Position numbers and translations under genes: made by a program
Part shown: piece by piece, positions 1 to 8,582 of the stretch
How positions within the stretch are numbered: the first letter of the stretch is position 1
How the letters are laid out: each line of letters opens with the position of its first letter
The notes under the pieces: model-generated
Seen by the model: the letters and a program-made list of their open reading frames with translations, nothing else
The model's database searches: none
Told to the model about the DNA's origin: nothing
Origin: an uncultured Lachnospiraceae bacterium
GTDB lineage: Bacteria; Bacillota; Clostridia; Lachnospirales; Lachnospiraceae
Assembly (NCBI GenBank): GCA_947630025.1
Contig: CANRFZ010000012.1
Location: 33,307-97,306, forward strand
DNA length: 64,000 bases
Direction: 5' to 3'

Positions 1-1
1 A

Positions 2-742
2 GAGGACAGTAATGTAACGGAAGAAGATATAAAAGATGTTACTATCAAACACATACTGGTAGACGCAGACTATAATGACCTTGGATTTTCGGTTGGTGAC
101 AGACTTGTCATTTTGGTTGAAAGCCAGTCAACATGGACATTGAATATTATAATACGTGCGCTGATGTATCTGATACAGACCTACCACGATTTTTTCAAGC
201 GTACTAAGCAAAATTTATATGGTTCTAAAAAAGTCAATATGCCAAAACCTGAACTGTATGTGATATTTACAGGTGAAAAGCAGAAAAATCCGCCCGACAC
301 CATATCGCTTTCAAAAGATTTTTTTGATGGTGAAAAGATAGCGGTAGACGCAGAGGTCAAAGTGCTTTATCAAGAGGACGAGGGCAACATAATCGGGCAG
401 TATATTATTTTCTGCAAAGTGTATAATGAGCAGAGAAAGAAATACGGACAGACAAAGAAAGCAATAACGGAAACAATCCGTATCTGTAAAAACCGAAACG
501 TGTTGAAAGAATATCTTGAAAGTAAAGAACAGGAGGTTGTAGACATTATGATGACGTTGTTTGATGATGAGCAGATTTTGGAAGCATATGCAGAAGACAT
601 TAAAAACAGTGAAGCGAGAAAAACGGCAGAAAAGCTGATTAGAAAAGGCAGAATGTCACTTGAAGAAATTGCGGAGTGTATTCCGGCATTGACATTTAAT
701 GAATTAAAGGAGCTTGAAGCCGAGGTTATGCAGTTGGCATAA
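2..742 (+). CDS. Rpn/YhgA-like PD-(D/E)XK nuclease (transposase-related), 5' end missing
   Basis: The reading frame is open from the left window edge, so the N-terminus lies outside. The visible part has the typical segment DLGFSVGDRLVILVESQSTW (about residues 26-45 of the visible protein). There the D and the E-x-Q after the hydrophobic strand match the catalytic core of PD-(D/E)XK nucleases of the Rpn (recombination-promoting nuclease, putative transposase) family. The C-terminal third is charged and helical, as is usual for these proteins. Many Clostridia carry numerous copies. The DNA is much more AT-rich than the genes to its right, which fits accessory, transferred DNA. A TTG at 113 is internal and should not be taken as the start. 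Family assignment is by motif recognition; the role in the cell is unknown. Confidence 0.8.
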   Translation, partial: EDSNVTEEDIKDVTIKHILVDADYNDLGFSVGDRLVILVESQSTWTLNIIIRALMYLIQTYHDFFKRTKQNLYGSKKVNMPKPELYVIFTGEKQKNPPDTISLSKDFFDGEKIAVDAEVKVLYQEDEGNIIGQYIIFCKVYNEQRKKYGQTKKAITETIRICKNRNVLKEYLESKEQEVVDIMMTLFDDEQILEAYAEDIKNSEARKTAEKLIRKGRMSLEEIAECIPALTFNELKELEAEVMQLA

Positions 743-777
743 TCAATATCGCAATTTCATATCAAAATAATAGCGTA

Positions 778-819
778 AAGGCGCATGGAAACAGTAAAAT
801 GTAAGCCATGCGTCTTTTT
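778..819 (+). terminator. Rho-independent terminator after the Rpn-like gene
   Basis: An 11-bp stem (AAGGCGCATGG with CCATGCGTCTT, one G-T pair) encloses a 17-nt loop and is followed by a run of T. It lies 36 bases after the stop at 742 and closes the AT-rich accessory unit. Confidence 0.75.
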
Positions 820-837
820 GCGTTCCAAAGGAGGAAC

Positions 838-882
838 ATGAGCGACAACATTCAAACCAACACTGCCACTGCGGAAGGCTGA
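838..882 (+). other. 14-codon ORF with a strong ribosome-binding site, probable gene remnant
   Basis: AAAGGAGG stands just before an ATG at 838, but the frame closes after 14 codons (MSDNIQTNTATAEG). Such a strong start in front of almost nothing suggests the head of a gene deleted by recombination, or a short leader peptide. The sequence up to about 940 contains nothing else I recognise. Confidence 0.35.
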
Positions 883-937
883 AACCAGATAGCTTAGGGA
901 GAACGAAACCGCCCACTGTGGAAGAACGGAATCCTAT

Positions 938-966
938 TTGCATTTTAGCTATTGTTATTGTAAAAT
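938..966 (+). promoter_or_regulatory. Putative promoter for the glycan island
   Basis: TTGCAT (938-943), a 17-bp spacer and TAAAAT (961-966) resemble a sigma-A promoter. The predicted transcript would start almost on the ATG at 974, implying a leaderless message or a promoter created at a recombination junction. Confidence 0.4.
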
Positions 967-973
967 AGTACAT

Positions 974-3490
974 ATGAGAAAAAAAGAAATTTTATCGGTG
1001 CTTGACTCGCTGCATCAGATCAATGAGCACATTATGAAAAATCTCGATGCCGGTGTCGCGGCTGATCCGTGTGTATTGGCCGACTGTCAGGAATCCGCCA
1101 TCGCGGTGGGGAATGAAATCGAGAATGCAAAAGGGGAAGGCGGGGAGGCCGTCCGGCTTCTGGAGGCCTACTGCGAGAATATCTATCGGATCAGCGCGCA
1201 GCCGGAAGATTATGCCGTTTGCAGGAAGCTCGGCAAGAAGATTCAGCGGCAGCTTGCACAGATACGGAATCTGGTCAAATATGATATGGCGGATGACAGG
1301 AGACAGATCGTTTTCCTGCCCTATAAGGCGTCCATGTGGGATTCGCTGGAGAGCGTTTTCCGGGCGGCGGCAGCCGACCCGGACTGCGACGCCTATGTGA
1401 TACCGATCCCTTATTATGACAAGAATCCCGACGGCAGTCTGGGGCAGATGCACTATGAGGGAAATGAGTACCCGGCGGATGTTCCGGTCGTCGATTACAA
1501 TTCCTATGATTTTCAGGCCAGACATCCGGATGTGATTTATATACATAATCCTTATGACAAATACAACCATGTGACAAGCGTCCATCCGTTTTTTTACGCC
1601 CAGAATCTGAGGCAGTATACGGATATGCTTGTGTATATCCCGTATTTTGTGTTAAACGACATCAAGCCGGACAATGCTGCGGCCGTCAAGGGCATGGAGC
1701 ATTTCTGCGTGCTGCCGGCGACGGTTTACGCGGATCGGGTGATTGTGCAGTCGGAGGATATGCGCCGGATCTACATCAACGTCCTGACGGAGACGATGGG
1801 GGCGGAAACGCGGGCCGTTTGGGAGAAAAAAATCTGTGGGTACGGTTCTCCAAAATATGACAAAGTGCTCCACACGTCGGCGGCAGACGCAGAGCTGCCG
1901 GAGGAGTGGCGGCGGGTTGTGGAGAAGCCTGACGGCGCCCGCAAAAAAGTGGTCTTTTATAATGTCACCGTTTCCGCGCTGCTCCAGTATGAGGAACGGC
2001 TGCTCTGCAAGATCCGTTCCGTCCTAAGTCTGTTCCAAGAAAATAGCGGGGAAGTGGCGCTATTGTGGCGGCCCCATCCGCTGATGCGCGCGACCTTGGA
2101 TTCCATGCGGCCCGCACTGGCCGAAGAATACGAGGAGATCGTCAGAGAGTACAGACAGGAAGGCTGGGGGATCTACGACGACAGTGCGGATCTGAACCGC
2201 GCGATTGCGCTCAGCGATGTGTATTACGGAGATACCAGTTCCGTAAAGAAATTATTTGAAACAGTCGGGAAACAGACGATCTGGCAGAATGTGGAGACGA
2301 CCACGAGGTTCTACCCCATCGCGGACACGCGGGCCATCGCCTATGCCGACGGCGCGTACTGGTATCTGGAACGCGGGGATAACACTCTGTACCGATTGTC
2401 GGCGGAGGAGTTCCGGGTGTCCCGGATCGGGACGGTGCCGGAGCCGAAATCCGTCGATCTGTATACCGACGCCGTTTCGGTGGGGGACAAGATCTTCTTC
2501 CTGCCGGGCCCGGCGCAGGCCGTCGCCGTATACGACAGGCGGCGGGAGAAACTGTATACGATCCCGCTCAGGGAGTACGGCGAGGGAGTGACTTCCAAGT
2601 TTTCGTCGGGAGTGGTGCAGGGGAAATATTTGTATTTGATCCCATGCACATATCCGGCTCTCGTGATAATCGATACGGAAACGGACGAGACGGATTACTG
2701 CGCCTTGGACGGCCTGCGGAGCGGGGCGGCTCCGGGGACGTTATTCAGCACGGGAAAAGCCACCGTGGTGGGAGACGATCTGTTCTTCGCGTGTCAGGCC
2801 GGAAAGAGCATCCTGCGGTATCATATCCGGCAGCATACCATAGAGGAACTGTTCCCTCTGGGCCGGGCAGTGCCTTGGCTGCACATTTTCCATGCAGACG
2901 GCGGACTGTGGCTGGTTCCGTGCGATATCCGCGACGGCATCCTGCTCTGGAATTCGGCGACGGATCGGCAGGAGGCAATCCTGCATCTGCCGGAAAAGAC
3001 CGTGGAAGAAGCCGTGGAACGCGGCATAGAGCGTTTTAACCTCGATGTCGGCGGCAGAATACGCAGCGGGGAACTGCCTTTGTTCGGCTATGGGGCGCTC
3101 TGCGGCGAGGATATTTATCTGTTTTCCAGAGTGGACGGCATCAATCTGGTGATCCATACGAGGGAACGGCGGTACGAGTTCTGGGATGTCGAGGTGAACT
3201 GGCCTTCGGAGCAGATAATCCGCAATCTGGGTTGGGCGGTGAAATTCATCCGCATGATAGAGCGGGAAGGCGAACGGTATCTGATCTGCGGCGTATCGAG
3301 AGAATGGTACAAGCTATGCGGCGGCAGATGGGAGAGAGTCCGGCGGAACGTGTCGGATGAGGACAACGGCGGGCCGGTTTTTTATCTGGACACTCAGCGT
3401 GCGGTATGGGCGGCGGAGACGGATGCCGGCGCCGGGGAGCAGATCGGAGAGCGAATTCACCGGGAAATGAAGAAGCTGCTGGCGGAATAG
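974..3490 (+). CDS. CDP-glycerol/ribitol glycerophosphotransferase-like protein with C-terminal propeller-like half
   Basis: The protein has about 838 residues. Residues 1-100 are helical. Residues 110-435 resemble the TagF/TarL-type (CDP-glycerol glycerophosphotransferase) fold, with VFLPYKASMWDSLE near 112, an RPHP motif near 365 and D-x-Y-Y-G-D-x-S-S-x-x-x-L near 415, typical of the donor-binding lobe. It would transfer a polyol phosphate from a CDP-polyol to a surface glycan. Residues 440-838 hold repeated four-strand-like segments (pattern ...DKIFFLPG..., ...KYLYLIPC..., ...DDLFFAC..., ...GLWLVPC...), suggesting a six- or seven-bladed propeller. There is no clear ribosome-binding site before the ATG at 974; a TTG at 938 is in frame, so the start is uncertain. 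It heads a co-directional glycan gene cluster. Confidence 0.7.
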   Translation: MRKKEILSVLDSLHQINEHIMKNLDAGVAADPCVLADCQESAIAVGNEIENAKGEGGEAVRLLEAYCENIYRISAQPEDYAVCRKLGKKIQRQLAQIRNLVKYDMADDRRQIVFLPYKASMWDSLESVFRAAAADPDCDAYVIPIPYYDKNPDGSLGQMHYEGNEYPADVPVVDYNSYDFQARHPDVIYIHNPYDKYNHVTSVHPFFYAQNLRQYTDMLVYIPYFVLNDIKPDNAAAVKGMEHFCVLPATVYADRVIVQSEDMRRIYINVLTETMGAETRAVWEKKICGYGSPKYDKVLHTSAADAELPEEWRRVVEKPDGARKKVVFYNVTVSALLQYEERLLCKIRSVLSLFQENSGEVALLWRPHPLMRATLDSMRPALAEEYEEIVREYRQEGWGIYDDSADLNRAIALSDVYYGDTSSVKKLFETVGKQTIWQNVETTTRFYPIADTRAIAYADGAYWYLERGDNTLYRLSAEEFRVSRIGTVPEPKSVDLYTDAVSVGDKIFFLPGPAQAVAVYDRRREKLYTIPLREYGEGVTSKFSSGVVQGKYLYLIPCTYPALVIIDTETDETDYCALDGLRSGAAPGTLFSTGKATVVGDDLFFACQAGKSILRYHIRQHTIEELFPLGRAVPWLHIFHADGGLWLVPCDIRDGILLWNSATDRQEAILHLPEKTVEEAVERGIERFNLDVGGRIRSGELPLFGYGALCGEDIYLFSRVDGINLVIHTRERRYEFWDVEVNWPSEQIIRNLGWAVKFIRMIEREGERYLICGVSREWYKLCGGRWERVRRNVSDEDNGGPVFYLDTQRAVWAAETDAGAGEQIGERIHREMKKLLAE

Positions 3491-3525
3491 AGAACGGCGC
3501 GGTTTTGGCCGGAATGGAGATTTTT

Positions 3526-5229
3526 ATGTGCGGAATATTGGGTGGAACGATTAGAGAATGGGATTATGAAAAGGGGATTATGGCGATCAGGCACAGAGGG
3601 CCGGATGCGCAGAAAACGGTCTCCTATCCGTCGTGTACGCTGGCGTTTGCGCGGTTGTCCATTATGGATCTGTCCATGAACGCCATGCAGCCTATGGATT
3701 CCCATGACGGCTCCGTGACGATTCTGTTTAACGGAGAAATCTATGGATATACGGAGCTCAGAGACAGACTGCAAAAGAAGTATCCGTTTAAAACGACGTC
3801 GGACACGGAAGTCATCTTATATGCCTATATGGAATACGGCGACCGGTTTATCGATTACATCGACGGTATGTTTGCCATTGTCTTATATGACAGACGGACG
3901 GAGATGTTCAAGATATACCGAGACAGATATGGGATTAAACCGTTGTACTATTATGACGGCGGCGGAGAATTTGCCTTTGCGTCGGAGCTGAAGGCAATCA
4001 CCGCAGCCGCGGGTGACAGGAAATGGGAGATCGACCGCTCGGCCATCGTGGATTATCTGTGCTATCAGTATATCCCTGAGCCAAAGAGCATCTACTCCGA
4101 CATACATAAGCTCAACCCCGCCTGCTGCCTTTTTTATGATCTGAGAGAACACAGGATTGTGAAGAAAGAGAGATACTGGCGGCTGCACGTGTGCACCAGA
4201 GCGCATGGAAACAGAAAGAAAGAGGATGTCGTAGAGGATGTGCGCTGCCTGATCCGGGAATCCGTCAAGGAGCAGATGGTAGCGGATGTGGAAGTGGGCA
4301 CTTTCCTGAGCGGCGGCATCGATTCCAGCATTGTCACCTATGAGAGCGTGCAGCAGAATAGCAGCACCACCGCCTATTCTATTGGATTCCGGGAGAAAAA
4401 GTACGACGAAAGCGGCTATGCGAAGCTGCTGACGTCCAGATACCATATCAACCACCGGCTGAAAATTCTGTCGATCCATGACGTGCAGGCGTTAAGCGGC
4501 AGGCTGCGGGAATGGTACGACGAACCGTTCGCGGACACGTCGGCATTTCCCACCTATACTGTCTGCAAGCTGGCGGCGGAAGACGTCAAGGTCGTTCTCA
4601 CCGGCGACGGTTCGGACGAAGTGCTGGGCGGTTACTTCCGTTATCGTTTCTATCATGACGCCCTGCAGAAGATGACGCCGGAAACGGTATGGGACAAGGT
4701 ACTGTGCCTGCTTCGCCGGGAGTTGTCCACAGAGGAGGCCGGACTGCAGCCTTATCTGCAGTATATCGGAAAGTTTGAGCCGGATATGTGCAAGGCGTGG
4801 ATCAAAAAATACGGACTGCCAAAAGAGTATGATGTAAGCTGGTATCTGCGGAAATATTATGTGCCGGATCTGCCGCCGCTAACGAGAATGCGCTATCTGG
4901 ATTTTAAGACGTACCTTCCCAGCGATATTCTGACCAAGGTGGACAGGACGAGCATGAGCGTCTCGCTGGAGGCCAGAGTTCCGTTTTTGAACAGAAAGCT
5001 GGTGGAATATGTATTCGGGCTGGCAGAAGATGAATGCTGCAGCCCTCAATGTCTGAAACAACTGCTGAAAGAAGGCTATGACGGCATCATACCAGATGAG
5101 ATTCTGTACCGCAAGAAATGGGGGTTCTCGATACCGGGAAGCTATCTGCGCGTCAGCCGGAACTGCCAGACCGTCTACGAGGAGATCCTGAAACGAGAAT
5201 GGCACGAACTGTTTGCGCAGCAGTATTGA
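3526..5229 (+). CDS. asnB: Asparagine synthase-type glutamine-dependent amidotransferase
   Basis: The start is set at 3526 because class II glutamine amidotransferases need Cys as residue 2 (MCGILGG), which becomes the N-terminal nucleophile after Met removal. The glutaminase half has RHRGPD near 22 and GEIYGY near 68. The synthetase half has the PP-loop SGGIDSS near 262 and TGDGSDEVLGGY near 359. Length, 567 residues, is usual for AsnB. The enzyme makes asparagine or, in sugar clusters, amidates a sugar acid or other carboxylate. Its place between a phosphotransferase and a glycosyltransferase favours the second role here, but this is inference. A good ribosome-binding site is not obvious before the ATG. 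Confidence 0.88.
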   Translation: MCGILGGTIREWDYEKGIMAIRHRGPDAQKTVSYPSCTLAFARLSIMDLSMNAMQPMDSHDGSVTILFNGEIYGYTELRDRLQKKYPFKTTSDTEVILYAYMEYGDRFIDYIDGMFAIVLYDRRTEMFKIYRDRYGIKPLYYYDGGGEFAFASELKAITAAAGDRKWEIDRSAIVDYLCYQYIPEPKSIYSDIHKLNPACCLFYDLREHRIVKKERYWRLHVCTRAHGNRKKEDVVEDVRCLIRESVKEQMVADVEVGTFLSGGIDSSIVTYESVQQNSSTTAYSIGFREKKYDESGYAKLLTSRYHINHRLKILSIHDVQALSGRLREWYDEPFADTSAFPTYTVCKLAAEDVKVVLTGDGSDEVLGGYFRYRFYHDALQKMTPETVWDKVLCLLRRELSTEEAGLQPYLQYIGKFEPDMCKAWIKKYGLPKEYDVSWYLRKYYVPDLPPLTRMRYLDFKTYLPSDILTKVDRTSMSVSLEARVPFLNRKLVEYVFGLAEDECCSPQCLKQLLKEGYDGIIPDEILYRKKWGFSIPGSYLRVSRNCQTVYEEILKREWHELFAQQY

Positions 5230-5242
5230 CAGGAGGGCGTCT

Positions 5243-6471
5243 ATGAATATCGCGATATTGATCAATAGTCTGAGCGGCGGCGGCGCGGAGCGCGTCGCCG
5301 CGCTGGTGGGAGATTATTATGTCGGGCAGGGACACAACGTATACTATTTTCTGGGAAATTACGGGCTGCGTCAAAAGTACGACGTCAAGGGTAAGGTCAT
5401 CAAAAGCGACATCCGTTTTGGCATAAACCGCAGCGGCATCAGAGAACTGCTCTCAGACGCTGGAAAAGTCAGGAAACTGAAACGCGAGTATCGGATCGAC
5501 GTCGCCATCAGTTTTATGGAGGAGTTTAATTACCTCAATATCCTGTCCAAAGGAAGGGAAAAAGTCATCATCCGCATCTGCCGCATCCTCTCGGACAGTT
5601 TTTATGAGATGCATTCGGTGTTTCTGAAACCATGGGTGCTGGGGCTTGTCTATAACAGGGCGGACAGAGTCGTCGTCATGTCGGACTATGCGGTTGCTGA
5701 GATGCGCAGGATGTATCGGATTAGAAAGCGCAGGATATGTAAAATCGCCAATCCCGTCACGGCGGCCGGCGAGACTGCGGCGGATGAACAGGAATGGAAC
5801 TATGGCAGCAAAACGGTGATCTGTGTCGGCAGACTGGCAGATGAAAAACAGATCAATGTTGCGGTGAAGGCTTTCTACGCCGTATGCCGGAAAGACAAAG
5901 AAATACAGTTTATCCTGCTGGGCGAGGGCTACAACCGCAAGAAGATCCAGCGGATGATAACCGGCAAAGGGCTGGAAGACAGAATCCATATGCTGGGATT
6001 TCAGAAGGATGTGTATTTCTATCTGAAGCACGCCAGCATATTTGTGATGACTTCCCGATCGGAGGGCTTTCCCAATGCCATGCTGGAAGCGCTGAACGCC
6101 GGACTCCCGGTGGTCGCGACAGATGCACCGGGGGGGGCGCCGAAATATTGGGCAAAAGCAGGCCGGATGAAAAATACTGTAAGTATGGCATCCTGACGCC
6201 CTATGTGCACGACAGGGACTATCATATCGACAGGATCACGAAAGAGGAAGCCGAGCTGGGTGATACCATCTTAGAGCTTTTTGACAATGACGAATTGTAT
6301 CAGAATTATCACCGGCAGGCGTTGAAGCGCGCCAAAAGATATCAGGCAGACAGGATCATGCGGCAGTGGGACGCGCTGCTGCCGGACGGAACCAAACGTC
6401 AGGAGAGGAACTATGGCGGAACAGATCGCGGTCTGGGGGACCGACAGGGAAGCGGCGGAGATTTATTATAA
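5243..6471 (+). pseudogene. Glycosyltransferase family 4, frameshifted in a poly-G tract (possible phase-OFF allele)
   Basis: The start ATG at 5243 follows AGGAGG by 7 bases. The N-terminus, LINSLSGGGAERVAALVGDY, is a classic GT4 (GT-B) opening, and SRSEGFPNAMLEALNAGLPVV is the sugar-nucleotide-binding signature. The frame then enters a run of eight G (6130-6137) and ends after about 20 unrelated codons at 6196. Reading one G more restores DAPGGGAEILG and a normal C-terminus to 6471, giving a 409-residue protein. The continuation overlaps the next gene by 59 bases. The break may be slipped-strand phase variation, a decayed gene or a homopolymer sequencing error; the sequence alone cannot decide. 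Confidence 0.8.
6130..6137 (+). repeat. G8 homopolymer that breaks the GT4 gene
   Basis: Eight G bases at the codons for the PGGG loop of the GT4 protein. Nine would keep the frame open. Confidence 0.85.
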
Positions 6472-7588
6472 ACTGGAACGCGACGGAAGCGGTGTGGCCG
6501 TCTTCTTTGACAATGCGGTGGCGGAAGATAGCCGCTTCTTGGACAGGTCGGTGCGGAAACCAACGGCGGAGAACACTGCGGGTTATTTTATCTATATCGC
6601 CTGCAAGTCTCATGTATACAGGGCGATCGCCGACCAGCTGGAATCTTACGGACGGCGGGAGATGACGGATTATATCTGGTACGGCCTGTACCGGAAGAAA
6701 ATTGTGCTCCTGCACGGCAACTGCCATATGACTCTCCTGAGGAAGTTATTGTTATCAACAAAAGATTTCGTGGGGGGGGGCTACGGCCTTTATCCCAATC
6801 CGATGATCTATGAAAATAGCAGGGGTTATATTGACGACAATGTGCTGCAGGCGTGCGACGTCCTGATCCAGCAGGATATCCGCAGGGACAATGCGTGCGG
6901 ATACCGGCTGAGCGCGGAATATCTGTCGGAGCGGGCGAATCCCGATGCGCTGCAGATTACGATACCGAATCTGCACCCGAATCTCGGCGGGATGTTCTTT
7001 CCGTTACACGCAGGCAATCCGGACAATGCCCATCTGCGGAAAAACAGAGTCAACAAAAACGGAATGTTTCCCCGGTCGATCACGGCAATCGACGATATGC
7101 TGGCACAGGGCATGACGGAACAGGATATCGTCGAGCGGCTGAACGACAGTGAACTGCTGCCGGAGGAGCAGATTATCCGGCAGTTTCAGGAAGGTATCGA
7201 CAAGATCAGGCAGCGGGAGCAGAAATGCGACGTCAAGACAGCCGATTTTATCCTGCGGCACTACCGGGAGCGGCAGATGTTTTATGACGGCGGCCATCCC
7301 GCCAACTGCGTGATCAAAGAAATGTGGCGGCAGATCTGCCAACTCATGGGCATCCGGGCGGAACTTTCAGCCCCGGTAGACATGGAGCTTGACTCTTATG
7401 AGGAACCGATTCTGCCCTGCGTCAAAAAGGCGCTGGGCCTGCAGTACGGCGCAGGTTATATCAGGCGCTGGGAAGATACGTGCTACAGTCTGGACCAGCC
7501 TATGGATCTGGCGGAGTATGTCCGGGAATATCTGTGGTGGAAGAAGAAAACGATAGCCGAAAGGCAGTGGAAAGGAGAGCAGCTATGA
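6413..7588 (+). CDS. WcbI-like polysaccharide biosynthesis enzyme with N-terminal Rossmann-like module
   Basis: The 391-residue protein has two parts. Residues 1-95 form a small Rossmann-like unit (IAVWGTDREAAEIYYKL, then FIYIACKSH). From about residue 98 comes VLLHGNCHMTLLRKLL, the signature of the WcbI family of capsule enzymes, thought to be acyl/acetyltransferases or related hydrolases. A later YDGGHP resembles the second catalytic block. The start ATG at 6413 lies behind GGAGAGG and inside the 3' end of the preceding frameshifted gene. Nine G bases at 6772-6780 encode VGGGY and keep the frame open. It probably modifies a sugar of the surface polymer; the exact substrate is unknown. Confidence 0.75.
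   Translation: MAEQIAVWGTDREAAEIYYKLERDGSGVAVFFDNAVAEDSRFLDRSVRKPTAENTAGYFIYIACKSHVYRAIADQLESYGRREMTDYIWYGLYRKKIVLLHGNCHMTLLRKLLLSTKDFVGGGYGLYPNPMIYENSRGYIDDNVLQACDVLIQQDIRRDNACGYRLSAEYLSERANPDALQITIPNLHPNLGGMFFPLHAGNPDNAHLRKNRVNKNGMFPRSITAIDDMLAQGMTEQDIVERLNDSELLPEEQIIRQFQEGIDKIRQREQKCDVKTADFILRHYRERQMFYDGGHPANCVIKEMWRQICQLMGIRAELSAPVDMELDSYEEPILPCVKKALGLQYGAGYIRRWEDTCYSLDQPMDLAEYVREYLWWKKKTIAERQWKGEQL
6772..6780 (+). repeat. G9 homopolymer inside the WcbI-like gene
   Basis: Nine G bases in frame at codons for V-G-G-G. A gain or loss of one G would truncate the protein at about one third of its length. Confidence 0.85.
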
Positions 7589-8073
7589 AAAAAGGAACAA
7601 CGGCAGTCGTCTCAGCGCTCTTGGGCGCAGCGGCGGGAGCGGCGGCAGGAGGTATGGCGGGAGCGACCTCCGGCGCCAAAGAGACAAGAACAAAGAGCGA
7701 GGCGCTCAGGAAGATGCAGGTATTGTATCTGGCGTTTGACCGCTGGATGCAGATCCGTCAGGACGGAAGGACGTTAGCAGAGTATTTTGAAAAGCAGAAC
7801 TATAAGACGGTAGCCATATACGGCATGAAAGAGCTGGGCGAGCGGCTTGTGGACGAACTGAAAAATACGGATATCTCGGTGCGGTATGCCATCGACAGGA
7901 ACGCGGACTCACTCTATGCGGATGTAGATCTCTATACGCCGGATGATGAGCTGGAGCCGGTGGACGTCGTCGTAGTGACCGCCATCTATTATTTTGATGA
8001 GATCGAAGAAGCGATGCGGGATAAGGTGGACTGCCCGATTATTTCGCTGGAAGACATCTTATATGAGATGTAA
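7585..8073 (+). CDS. Unknown protein: glycine-zipper segment plus Rossmann-like module
   Basis: A 162-residue protein whose ATG overlaps the preceding stop (ATGA), so translation is probably coupled; AAAGGAG stands 7 bases upstream. Residues 8-30 are an Ala/Gly-rich hydrophobic stretch (SALLGAAAGAAAGG), either a glycine-zipper membrane segment or a weak signal. Residues 75-162 hold a Rossmann-like unit (VAIYGMKELGERLVDEL, VRYAIDR, DVVVVTAIYY, ISLEDILYEM). The next gene is a paralogue. I do not recognise a named family. The module resembles the NAD/nucleotide-binding tail found on some sugar-modifying enzymes. It may sense or bind a nucleotide-sugar, but no function can be assigned. Confidence 0.65.
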   Translation: MKKGTTAVVSALLGAAAGAAAGGMAGATSGAKETRTKSEALRKMQVLYLAFDRWMQIRQDGRTLAEYFEKQNYKTVAIYGMKELGERLVDELKNTDISVRYAIDRNADSLYADVDLYTPDDELEPVDVVVVTAIYYFDEIEEAMRDKVDCPIISLEDILYEM

Positions 8074-8149
8074 CTTTGTGCCGGCGCAGCGCGGCGTAGA
8101 ATAGCCGCCGGACGACGCTTGGCAGTAAAACGGTAAAGGGTTATCGCGT

Positions 8150-8572
8150 ATGGAGAAGGAAACGTTGTTTCAGGTCGATGAGCAGGCGGAAAAGAAAGAT
8201 CTGGAAAAGTATGCCAATTTTACCTTTCTTTTTGATATCTGGATGAGAGATATGGAGGACGGAAAGCAGGCGGCGTCTTTTTTCCGGGAGAGAGGTTATA
8301 AAACCGCGGCGGTTTACGGAATGGGCCTGATCGGGAAACATCTGCTCCGGCAGCTGGAACATACCGGCGTGGAAGTGCTCTACACGATCGAGCAGGGCAG
8401 AATCAGCTACCGCGGCGGCAGCTATGAATTGGAACAGATCAAAACGGCGGCGCCGCAGCCGGATGTCATCGTCGTGACGCCGCTGCTGGAATATGAGAGC
8501 ATCCGGGATTCTCTGGAGAAGCTGACGGACTGTGCAATCGTTTCCGCTGAAGAAGTCATTCTGAGCATATAG
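8150..8572 (+). CDS. Unknown protein, stand-alone Rossmann-like module, paralogue of the preceding gene
   Basis: A 140-residue soluble protein. It shares with its neighbour the order D-x-W-M, a helical linker, YKTAAVYGMGLIGKHLLRQLE (the G-M-x-x-I-G loop near residue 62), a second strand around VLYTIEQ, then DVIVVTPLLEYE and IVSAEEVILSI. It lacks the Gly-rich N-terminal segment. A tandem duplication within the glycan island is likely. No catalytic residues are evident. The related module also occurs in the WcbI-like, GT2 and LicD proteins of this island, so it may be a binding or docking domain for this pathway. Confidence 0.6.
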   Translation: MEKETLFQVDEQAEKKDLEKYANFTFLFDIWMRDMEDGKQAASFFRERGYKTAAVYGMGLIGKHLLRQLEHTGVEVLYTIEQGRISYRGGSYELEQIKTAAPQPDVIVVTPLLEYESIRDSLEKLTDCAIVSAEEVILSI

Positions 8573-8582
8573 AGGACAGAAT

